The position numbers and the translations under genes were made by a program. This document shows positions 1-5,614 of a stretch of DNA of 11,478 nt, piece by piece. Each line of letters begins with the position of its first letter. The first letter of the stretch is position 1. The stretch spans positions 1-11,478 of the forward strand of contig VBEU01000176.1 of assembly GCA_005883775.1 (NCBI GenBank), given 5' to 3'. Origin of the DNA: Chloroflexota bacterium (GTDB lineage: Bacteria > Chloroflexota > Limnocylindria > P2-11E). The notes below the pieces were generated by a model. The model saw only the letters and a list, made by a program, of their open reading frames with translations. It searched no databases and had not been told where the DNA came from.

Positions 1-991
1 CATTCTCGCGCGCTCGCAGGCGTAGCTGCACGTAGATCAAAAGGCCGGAGATCAGAGCAAACACGGCCGCGACGGTCCCGAATTGCCCTAGCTGCCACGG
101 CGTCAGGAGCACGCCGATGGTCACCGGGAAGGTCGACTGAAAGACCATCGCGCCGGTGACGTTCCCGAGCGCGATCACGTCTTTGTTATCGCGCGTCCAG
201 ATGAGTGAGTTCGCCGCTTCCGGCAGCTCGGTCGCGAGCGGCGCCAGGATGAGCGCTACGAGGAGCGTGTTGAAGTGCATCGCATGCGAAAAGTCCTCGA
301 CGAAGTCGGCGAAGAAGCGGGCGCCGAGCACGATCGCGGCAAAGGCGACGATCGTCTGGGTCAATACGAGCCAAAGCGGCGGTGTTGCAGCCCGCAGAGT
401 GACGCCGACCCTTCCCAGGAGGCTGATGAACGTAAGCTGGTCGAACGCCTCGCGCTCTTCCATCTCCTCCTCGATGTCCTCGGCACTGCGCCGCGGCGCG
501 CGTAGCACCAGATACAGGTAAAGGAAGTAGGCCGGGAGAAAGACCCAGCCGAGATATCCCTTGAGGAAGTGGAGATCCGGTGGGAGCAGAGCCAGACCAA
601 GCGAGATCGCGTAGAGGACGAGGAAGAACGAGAGATCGCGCAGGGCGTGCGGGGCATCCACGTGAAGCGTGTTGCGCTTACGCCTCTTTCGGAGGACGAA
701 CGCCGTCACGCCGATGAGGAGCATGACGAGCGTGCCGAGCATGAACGGCGCGCCGAGGATCGCGCCGACCCCTATCTCGTCCGAATCCGCGGTGTTCGTG
801 AAAAGGATCGCGACGACCGGGATCAAGGTCTCGGGGGTTGCTGTACCGAGCGCCGCAAGGATGCTGCCGGTCGCGCCCTCGCTGATCCGGAGCTTCAGGC
901 CCAGCCATTCGACGCCGTTTGTGAAGACCTCGGCACCGACGAGGATCAGGACGAACGCGCCCACGATCAGTGCGATGTCCCAGGCGGTCAT
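1..991 (-). CDS. Sodium/calcium exchanger (CaCA) family membrane protein, C-terminus cut by window edge
   Basis: Predicted cation antiporter of the Ca2+/cation antiporter superfamily, which exchanges Ca2+ or a related cation for Na+ or H+ across the cytoplasmic membrane. I translated it from the minus strand: 330 residues from ATG at 991 with no stop before position 1. Two inverted alpha-repeats are visible. The first, near residues 38-92, contains ALGTATPETL with a likely ion-binding Glu at 54. The second, near 242-295, contains ATELPE and GNVTGAMVFQSTF. Between them lie a basic loop (RKRRKR, 101-106) and an acidic loop (EDIEEEMEER, 171-180), a layout usual for this family. The gene starts 12 bp after the tctA stop with no clear Shine-Dalgarno sequence, so it is probably the last gene of the tctCBA operon. 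The transported ion cannot be told from sequence. Confidence 0.85.
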   Translation of the reverse strand, partial: MTAWDIALIVGAFVLILVGAEVFTNGVEWLGLKLRISEGATGSILAALGTATPETLIPVVAILFTNTADSDEIGVGAILGAPFMLGTLVMLLIGVTAFVLRKRRKRNTLHVDAPHALRDLSFFLVLYAISLGLALLPPDLHFLKGYLGWVFLPAYFLYLYLVLRAPRRSAEDIEEEMEEREAFDQLTFISLLGRVGVTLRAATPPLWLVLTQTIVAFAAIVLGARFFADFVEDFSHAMHFNTLLVALILAPLATELPEAANSLIWTRDNKDVIALGNVTGAMVFQSTFPVTIGVLLTPWQLGQFGTVAAVFALISGLLIYVQLRLRAREN

Positions 992-1003
992 GGCGCCCGA
1001 ACT

Positions 1004-1621
1004 CTAGGGGTGGGCGACGGCTGCCGGCGGCGCGGCGCCTCGCCGGCGCGCGCGGATGGTGCGCACGAGTGGGATGAGCACGAGCACGACGGGGGCGAGG
1101 ATCAGCACTGTCGAGAGGCCGCTGTTGAAGAAATACGGCGGGCTGCCGTGACCGGCGATGAGCGCCTTGCGGAGCTCGCGCTCGGTGGAGTCGCCGAGGA
1201 CGAGCGCCACCACCAGCGGCGCGAGCGGGTACTTCATCTTTCGCAGCCAGTACCCGATCAGCCCGAAGATCACCGTGATGAAGACATCGAGGATGCTGTT
1301 GTTGAGCGAATACGAGCCGATGATCGAGATGACCACGATGAACGGCGTGATGATCGCGTAGGGCACCCGCATGATCATGGCGAGGAGCGGCACCGCGAGC
1401 AGGCACAGGATGAAGGTCAAGAGGTGCCCGAGATAGATGCTCGCGATGAGCCCCCAGACAAAATCCGGATGTTGGATGAAGAGGACCGGTCCGGGCTGGA
1501 GTCCCCAGATGAAAAGGCCCGCCATGATCACCGCGGACGTCGGAGAGCCGGGAATCCCAAGCGTGATCATCGGAACGAGCGAGGCCACGCCGGCGGAGTC
1601 CGCCGCCGACTGTGGCCCCAT
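1004..1621 (-). CDS. tctA: tctA, C-terminal part after a frameshift (tripartite tricarboxylate transporter large permease)
   Basis: This is the downstream portion of the large permease subunit, in the -1 frame relative to its start. In this frame the family's conserved stretch reads EISGIMGPQSAADSAG, then VPMITLGIPGSPTSAVIMAG, followed by several hydrophobic helices and an Arg/Ala-rich tail ending at TAG 1004-1006. Coding similarity extends upstream of the ATG at 1621 as far as the lesion at 1638-1640, so that ATG is an internal Met and not a real start. No ribosome binding site precedes it. Joining both parts by adding one base gives about 518 residues, close to the roughly 500 usual for TctA. 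If the frameshift is real the permease is broken; if it is a base-calling error this is simply the 3' half of an intact gene. Confidence 0.85.
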   Translation of the reverse strand: MGPQSAADSAGVASLVPMITLGIPGSPTSAVIMAGLFIWGLQPGPVLFIQHPDFVWGLIASIYLGHLLTFILCLLAVPLLAMIMRVPYAIITPFIVVISIIGSYSLNNSILDVFITVIFGLIGYWLRKMKYPLAPLVVALVLGDSTERELRKALIAGHGSPPYFFNSGLSTVLILAPVVLVLIPLVRTIRARRRGAAPPAAVAHP

Positions 1622-2559
1622 GATCCCGGAGATCTCGCCCTTCCGAAGTTCTCCTTGTTGCTCGAGTACTGGCGCGCGAGGCCGTAGCCGAGGAAGGACG
1701 CCGCAGTCGCGCCATGGCCGGGCAGAACGCCAAAGAAGAATCCGATGACCGCGTTCGACAAGACGAGGCGAAGCCGTTTGCGGAGCTCATGCAAGGCCTG
1801 AAAGACGTCCGTCAGGCCGAGCTTCGCGGAGATGTTCTCGACGTAGCCGATGCCCTGCTCTTCGGCCGATGCCAGGATCTCGCCGATCCCGAACAGACCG
1901 ATGGTCACCGGAACGAAGCTGATGCCCGAGAGAAGGGAGACCTGGCCGAAGTTCAGCCGCTGCTCTCCGGTGATGGTGTCGAAGCCAACGGCCGCAAGGA
2001 GAAGACCGAGCGCGAGCATCGCAAGGCTCTTCATCGGCGCTTCGGCGCCGAGGCCGATGAGGGTCGCAAAGGAGAGCACGAATACCGCGAAGAGCTCGGC
2101 CGGCCCGAATTCAAGGGCCTTGAGCGCGATCGGCAGGGCGAAGAACGTGAAGAGGATCGTCGAGACGAGCGCTCCGAGGAACGACGAGACAAAGGAGCTG
2201 GCGAGCGCGAGGCCCGGCTTGCCGAGGCGTTTCGCAAGCGGGAAGCCATCGAAGAGCAGAACGACGGCCCACGGCTCGCCGGGGATATTGAAAAGGATCG
2301 AGGTGATGACACCACCGAAGAGCGCACCCCAGTAGATGCCGGCGAGGAAGATGATCGCGGTGGTCGTGTCCGATCCGGGCAGCGAGCCGTGCGCGATGAA
2401 CACGGTGATGGGGAGAAGGATCGCGACGCCGCTCGTCCCGCCGAGCCCGGGAAGGACCCCGATGACGAGACCAAGGACGACGGCGACGAACAGCATCGCC
2501 ATGTTGATCGGATGGAGCGCCGTCGCGAACCCGCCCGCGAGGTCGCCAAAGACCTCCAT
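1567..2559 (-). CDS. tctA: tctA, N-terminal part (tripartite tricarboxylate transporter large permease), frameshifted
   Basis: Large membrane subunit of a tripartite tricarboxylate transporter, which moves a carboxylate delivered by TctC, driven by an ion gradient. Genuine TctA sequence runs to about residue 307. It contains the first signature GVLPGLGGTSGVAILLPITV (34-53), then FNIPGEP (90-96), DGFPLAKRLGKPGLALA (104-120), GLFGIGEIL (221-229) and the second repeat signature GVLPGHGATAASFLGYG (277-293). After residue 307 a one-base loss switches the frame and the ORF ends in about 23 unrelated residues. The ATG at 2559 directly abuts the tctB stop (TAG 2560-2562), implying translational coupling. 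The remaining half is at 1004-1637. Confidence 0.9.
   Translation of the reverse strand: MEVFGDLAGGFATALHPINMAMLFVAVVLGLVIGVLPGLGGTSGVAILLPITVFIAHGSLPGSDTTTAIIFLAGIYWGALFGGVITSILFNIPGEPWAVVLLFDGFPLAKRLGKPGLALASSFVSSFLGALVSTILFTFFALPIALKALEFGPAELFAVFVLSFATLIGLGAEAPMKSLAMLALGLLLAAVGFDTITGEQRLNFGQVSLLSGISFVPVTIGLFGIGEILASAEEQGIGYVENISAKLGLTDVFQALHELRKRLRLVLSNAVIGFFFGVLPGHGATAASFLGYGLARQYSSNKENFGRARSPGSWGHSRRRTPPAWPRSFR
1638..1640 (-). other. Single-base deletion (frameshift) in tctA
   Basis: Read from the tctA start, codons 305-307 are TTC GGA AGG, and the frame then gives a non-family tail. Inserting one G into the GGG run (CCC on the plus strand) restores FGRGEISGIMGPQSAADSAG, the expected continuation. 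The lesion sits in a homopolymer, which is where both polymerase slippage and sequencing miscalls occur. Confidence 0.85.
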
Positions 2560-3087
2560 CTAGAAGGGAAGAATTCCCGAGTCGTACAGGAAGCTTTTGG
2601 GAAGGCTCACTCGGAAGCCGATCTCGAAGATGGCGAAAATGACGATCGGGAAGATCACCGCGATCGCCCCGACCCACCATATCTTGTAGCGCCCCAGCCA
2701 CCACGCGAAGAGGCCCATGTAGAGGGCGGTGGAGAGGTAGAACCCGAACGACGGAAGCACCGTGTACGTGAAGTCCGTCGTCCGCCACTTGATGCCGGCG
2801 ATGAGCACCGCATAGGTGAGCATCGGCACGGCCAGCTTCAGGACGGCGAACAGGCTCCTCGATCCCTCGAAGGCCCCTTCGTCTCCTTGAGGCGTGGTGA
2901 GCGCGCGGTACGCGACGACGACCGAAGCGACTCCCATGATCCCGGCCGCCCAGAACGGATACCACCGGGCGCCGACGTCGCCGGGCGCGGTGCCCGCGGA
3001 AGGGCTGAACGCCGCCCTCGAGTCGAACATGGCGACGGCGGCGATCAGCACGATCACCGCCGCCGTCGCTACCTGGTACGGCCTCAC
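2560..3087 (-). CDS. tctB: TctB family small permease subunit of the tripartite tricarboxylate transporter
   Basis: Small membrane subunit that pairs with TctA. The product is 175 residues, within the usual TctB size, with hydrophobic segments near 5-23, 41-61, 82-101, 112-131 and 137-157. TctB proteins diverge strongly, so identification rests on size, topology and position between tctC and tctA. The start is GTG at 3087, 10 bp after the tctC stop, with no convincing Shine-Dalgarno sequence. The stop is flush with the tctA ATG. The reading frame is intact. Confidence 0.87.
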   Translation of the reverse strand: MRPYQVATAAVIVLIAAVAMFDSRAAFSPSAGTAPGDVGARWYPFWAAGIMGVASVVVAYRALTTPQGDEGAFEGSRSLFAVLKLAVPMLTYAVLIAGIKWRTTDFTYTVLPSFGFYLSTALYMGLFAWWLGRYKIWWVGAIAVIFPIVIFAIFEIGFRVSLPKSFLYDSGILPF

Positions 3088-3097
3088 GTGGCCGTGA

Positions 3098-4126
3098 TCA
3101 GACCCACTTGAACTTTGTCGCGATGTCCTGGTGGAGCTGCTGGTACTGCAGGATGAACTGGCGGAACTCGATCCCGGACTTGAAGTCGGGCTGGAGCGCG
3201 TTGTCGCTCATGAACTTCTTCCACTCGTCCGAGTCGTAGACCTTCTTGAACACGTCGATCCAGAATGCCTGCTGCCCCTGGGAGAGGCCCGGGGGCGCCA
3301 TGATCGCGCGCATGATGAAGTAGTCGTCGATCGCGATCCCCTGCGCCTTGCATGTGGGGAGGCTCGCGTACACGGCGGTCGTGGGGCTCGCGGGCATGAA
3401 CGCGCAGAGCGGCCGCATCTTCTTCGCCTGGTAGAGCTGCAGACCTTCGCTCGGGTTGTTCACGGACGCGACCACGCCACCCTGGTGTCCGGCGACAGCG
3501 GCCGCGACCGTCGCGCCTGATGTTTGGCTGATGTAGGTGAAGGGCATTGTCCCCATGAGGTCCTGGATCCTGCGGAAGAGAGCTTCATCCTCCTGTTTCG
3601 CACCGGTCCCGGCCACCGTGAGTGAATCCTTCTTGGCCGCGTCGATGAAGTCCTGGGCGGTCTTCCAGGGACTGTCGTCGTTCACCCACAGGAAGAATGG
3701 GTCGAGCGCAAGGTTGGCGACCGGCGTGAAGTCCGTCGCCTTGAACGAAAGCTTCTGCGTGATGATCGTCGTGAAGAAGCTGTTCAAGGTGATCATCACG
3801 TAGTGCATGTCGCCCGTTTTCTCGTACACGTACTGGAACGCGACGGCGCCGGAGCCGCCCTCCTTATTAAGCGGGGTCACCGGCTGCGGCGAGAATTTCT
3901 TGTTCTCGATGATGGTCGCCATCGCGCGCGCGTAAATGTCCGAACCTCCACCCGGCGCGGTGCTTATGACGAACTCGACCGGGTGCGTCGGCTGGATCAG
4001 CGCGGCCGCCGAGGCCGAGCCCGAGCTGGTCGGTGTGGCCGAAGGGGCATTTGCCGTGGCGCAGGCGGAGAGAGTGACGAGCGCGGCCGCCAGGATCGCG
4101 GCTGTTCGGATCACGGACCTCGTCAT
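3098..4126 (-). CDS. tctC: TctC/Bug-family solute-binding lipoprotein of the tripartite tricarboxylate transporter
   Basis: Extracytoplasmic receptor that captures a carboxylate-type ligand and delivers it to TctAB. It has 342 residues. Its signal peptide ends in a lipobox LSAC (Cys22), followed by a Ser/Thr/Ala-rich linker to about residue 45, so it should be lipid-anchored. The family signature near the first beta strand is present as FVISTAPGGGSDIYARAM (52-69), with NKEGGSGAVAFQYV at 87-100 and a conserved-looking ligand-loop region around QTSGATVAAAVAGHQGG (201-217). I chose ATG 4126 over the upstream ATG at 4156 because GGAGG lies 8 nt before it and the peptide then begins MTRSVIRTAA, a normal signal-peptide N-terminus. 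It is the first gene of the tctCBA operon. The ligand cannot be predicted. Confidence 0.93.
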   Translation of the reverse strand: MTRSVIRTAAILAAALVTLSACATANAPSATPTSSGSASAAALIQPTHPVEFVISTAPGGGSDIYARAMATIIENKKFSPQPVTPLNKEGGSGAVAFQYVYEKTGDMHYVMITLNSFFTTIITQKLSFKATDFTPVANLALDPFFLWVNDDSPWKTAQDFIDAAKKDSLTVAGTGAKQEDEALFRRIQDLMGTMPFTYISQTSGATVAAAVAGHQGGVVASVNNPSEGLQLYQAKKMRPLCAFMPASPTTAVYASLPTCKAQGIAIDDYFIMRAIMAPPGLSQGQQAFWIDVFKKVYDSDEWKKFMSDNALQPDFKSGIEFRQFILQYQQLHQDIATKFKWV

Positions 4127-4134
4127 GACACGCA

Positions 4135-4139
4135 CCTCC
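4135..4139 (-). promoter_or_regulatory. Ribosome binding site of tctC
   Basis: GGAGG on the minus strand, 8 nt upstream of ATG 4126. It decides the start: the longer reading frame would place this site inside its coding sequence. It is one of only two clear Shine-Dalgarno sequences in the window. Confidence 0.8.
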
Positions 4140-4179
4140 ATGGAGCAGGTACGCACCGGGGTGTCTAAGGGGTCACACC

Positions 4180-4194
4180 GGCGGTCTGACCGCC
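4180..4194. promoter_or_regulatory. 15 bp perfect palindrome in the tctC/ilvE divergent region, candidate operator
   Basis: GGCGGTC-T-GACCGCC is a 7-1-7 palindrome inside the 166 bp between the divergent starts of tctC (4126) and ilvE (4293). The core GGTCTGACC fits the GGT-NNN-ACC half-site layout known for FadR-subfamily GntR regulators such as PdhR and LldR, which often control carboxylate genes. That assignment is an inference: no regulator gene is in the window. No convincing -35/-10 pair could be read on either strand of this region. Confidence 0.45.
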
Positions 4195-4279
4195 AGTAAT
4201 CCTGTCACAATGGCGGAAACGGGTCGGCATGGGGCGTGCGGTCGGCCGGTCCAGAGCTCGTTCGGTCGCGTGGCCGAGC

Positions 4280-4285
4280 AAGGAG
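4280..4285 (+). promoter_or_regulatory. Ribosome binding site of ilvE
   Basis: AAGGAG lies 7 nt before ATG 4293. It selects this start over an in-frame ATG at 4236, whose extra 19 residues would be an Arg-rich peptide unlike the family. Confidence 0.8.
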
Positions 4286-4292
4286 TGTGGGC

Positions 4293-4979
4293 ATGGTGCA
4301 GGAGCTGACCAGACCGACGTCGCTGCGACGGGGCGCCGCCCCAGATACGGCGTTCGCCTTCCTCGACGGCGAGTTCCTACCGGTGCGCGACGCCAAGGTG
4401 AGCGTGCTGTCGCACGCCTTCAACTATGGGACCGGCGTGTTTGAGGGCATCCGGGCCTACTGGAACGCCCAGGACGAACAGCTCTACGCCCTCCATCTAA
4501 AGGAGCATTACCTCCGGCTGCACCGCTCCTGCCGCATCATGCGGATCGGCCTTCCGTACACGGCGGACGATCTCGTCGGCATCACCCTCGAGCTCCTGCG
4601 CAAATGCAACTACCGCGAGGACGCGTACATCCGGCCGATCGCCTACAAGTCGAGCCCGGTCATTGGAGTTCGTCTCCATGACCTCGAGGACAGCTTCACG
4701 GTCTTCGCTGTCCCGTTCGGGACCTACATCGACATCGATCGCGGCATCTCGTGCAGCGTCTCGAGCTGGCGGCGTACCGACGACAACGCGATCCCGGCCC
4801 GCAGCAAGATCACCGGCGCGTACGTGAACGCTGCGCTCGCGAAGACCGAGGCGCAGGAGGCCGGCTTCGACGAGGCGATCGTCCTGACGCAGGATGGCCA
4901 CGTGAGCGAAGGAAACCCGGACCTGCATTCTCAAGATCGCCGCGGACAGCGGCATCCCGACCGCGATACGCCAGGTTGA
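4293..4979 (+). CDS. ilvE: Branched-chain amino acid aminotransferase (class IV), N-terminal part of a disrupted gene
   Basis: PLP-dependent transaminase of fold type IV that interconverts Leu, Ile and Val with their 2-oxoacids using glutamate/2-oxoglutarate in the cytoplasm. Family motifs are intact up to residue 207: SHAFNYGTGVFEGIRAYW (40-57, with Arg54), YIRP (112-115), SSWRRTDDNAIPARSK with the likely Schiff-base Lys172, and GFDEAIVL (191-198) leading to GHVSEG (202-207). The normal continuation, a GENLF-type segment through to the ITR segment, is missing, and the frame changes at about 4914. The ORF then runs in an unrelated frame to a stop at 4977-4979. The rest of the enzyme is encoded at 4915-5184. 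The lost segment includes part of the cofactor phosphate pocket, so the product should be inactive if the deletion is real. Confidence 0.88.
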   Translation: MVQELTRPTSLRRGAAPDTAFAFLDGEFLPVRDAKVSVLSHAFNYGTGVFEGIRAYWNAQDEQLYALHLKEHYLRLHRSCRIMRIGLPYTADDLVGITLELLRKCNYREDAYIRPIAYKSSPVIGVRLHDLEDSFTVFAVPFGTYIDIDRGISCSVSSWRRTDDNAIPARSKITGAYVNAALAKTEAQEAGFDEAIVLTQDGHVSEGNPDLHSQDRRGQRHPDRDTPG

Positions 4980-5184
4980 CCGCACCGAGCTGTATGTCGC
5001 CGACGAGGTCTTCCTCTGCGGCACGGGCGCTCAGATCTCGCCTGTGACGAGCATCGATCACCGCGCCATCGGCAAGGGCGAGCGCGGACCGATCACAGCG
5101 AAGGTGAGCGAGATCTACTTCGACGCCGTTCGCGGCAAGGCGTCGCAGTATCGCGGCTGGGTCACGCCCGTATACAAGCGTTGA
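4915..5184 (+). pseudogene. ilvE: Branched-chain aminotransferase, C-terminal part in another frame
   Basis: In the frame shifted relative to the 5' part, the sequence reads TRTCILKIAADSGIPTAIR, then ELYVADEVFLCGTGAQISPV, and ends PVYKR at TGA 5182-5184. This is the usual C-terminal third of class IV branched-chain aminotransferases (ADEVF, GTGAQISPV). No plausible start codon or ribosome binding site precedes it, so it is a fragment of the upstream gene. Aligned to E. coli IlvE from memory, the join SEG / TRTCIL skips about 26 residues plus a non-multiple of three bases, so correcting one base would not restore the gene. Confidence 0.85.
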
Positions 5185-5408
5185 CGGCAAAGAAGAAGCT
5201 CAAGAAGCCGAGCGCGCTCGGTCGCATCGTGGACGCGATCGGCGCCGCCGGCCGCGACGCCGATCTCGCCCGTCGCAGCGCGAGCGATCCAGCATTCCGC
5301 CGTGGCGTCCAGTCGGCCCGCCGCGAGACCCTCTCCAAGTTCAGCACCGTGAAGCACGCGCTCGCCGACCGCGAGCGCATCGAGAAGTCCAAGAAGAAGA
5401 CTCAGTAG
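5181..5408 (+). CDS. Small basic protein of unknown function
   Basis: A 75-residue product that I do not recognise. It is Lys/Arg-rich, with basic clusters at both ends (KKKLKK at residues 4-9, KSKKK at 69-73) and a predicted helical middle rich in Ala, Arg and Asp. No membrane segment or signal peptide is present. The TTG start at 5181 overlaps the ilvE stop (TTGA), which points to translational coupling with ilvE and is the main reason to accept the frame. Such composition could suit nucleic acid or ribosome binding, but nothing specific supports that. There is no Shine-Dalgarno match. Confidence 0.6.
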   Translation: MTAKKKLKKPSALGRIVDAIGAAGRDADLARRSASDPAFRRGVQSARRETLSKFSTVKHALADRERIEKSKKKTQ

Positions 5409-5438
5409 CCTCGCGACCTCTCTTCGCAATCCGCTGGC

Positions 5439-5605
5439 GCGTCGCGGGTCCTGTCCCCGGGTCGTCGCGGGTCCTGTCCCGGCTCCGCGGGTCTCTCCCT
5501 CAGCGCACCCTCCCCGCCTTGCAGCTCACTGTCGTTCGCTGCGGGCGGGTCCCCGGGGCACCCGCGCTTCGTGAGAGACCCGCTGCGCCGTGCCACCCGC
5601 GACGC
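5439..5605. terminator. Nested inverted repeats in the convergent gap, possible bidirectional terminator or structured repeat element
   Basis: Between the small basic gene (ends 5408) and the LCP gene (ends 5615) nearly the whole 206 bp gap is structured. The outer arms are GCGTCGCGGG at 5439-5448 and its exact complement at 5596-5605. The middle arms are GCGGGTCTCTC at 5487-5497 and its exact complement at 5573-5583. Inside are a 21 nt hairpin at 5545-5565 with one central C-C mismatch pair and a 5 bp stem at 5521-5525/5538-5542. No U-tract follows, so it is not a classical Rho-independent terminator. A REP- or MITE-like palindromic element is an equal possibility. Confidence 0.55.
5441..5480. 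repeat. Tandem 17 bp direct repeat, 23 bp period
   Basis: GTCGCGGGTCCTGTCCC occurs identically at 5441-5457 and 5464-5480, separated by 6 bp. A degenerate third unit follows near 5485-5500. It lies in the convergent intergenic gap. Confidence 0.8.
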
Positions 5606-5614
5606 AAGTTTCTC

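Noticed and set aside
1630..1650. Programmed ribosomal frameshift in tctA
   Set aside because: No classical slippery heptamer or downstream structure is evident, and TctA proteins are not known to use frameshifting; a one-base indel in a G-run is simpler.
569..1687. 372-codon plus-strand open frame antisense to the CaCA gene and tctA end
   Set aside because: Charged low-complexity translation (His, Glu, Arg, Asp repeats) typical of antisense frames; the minus strand carries recognisable membrane proteins.
678..1790. 370-codon minus-strand frame overlapping tctA
   Set aside because: Arg/His-rich translation without family similarity, in a different frame from the tctA coding sequence.
1714..3111. 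465-codon plus-strand open frame antisense to tctA and tctB
   Set aside because: Extremely rich in Asp, Glu and Arg with no domain; it is the mirror of real GC-rich minus-strand genes with clear TctA and TctB motifs.
4127..4156. Upstream ATG start for tctC at 4156
   Set aside because: It would place the GGAGG ribosome binding site inside the gene and add residues before a normal signal peptide.
4236..4292. Upstream ATG start for ilvE at 4236
   Set aside because: The added peptide is Arg-rich and not family-like, while ATG 4293 has AAGGAG 7 nt before it.
5441..5500. CRISPR-like array
   Set aside because: Only two exact 17 bp units with a 6 bp separation; no spacers and no cas genes.
5402..5596. 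64-codon minus-strand frame in the convergent gap
   Set aside because: Its sequence is dictated by the repeats and hairpins there; no ribosome binding site or plausible domain.
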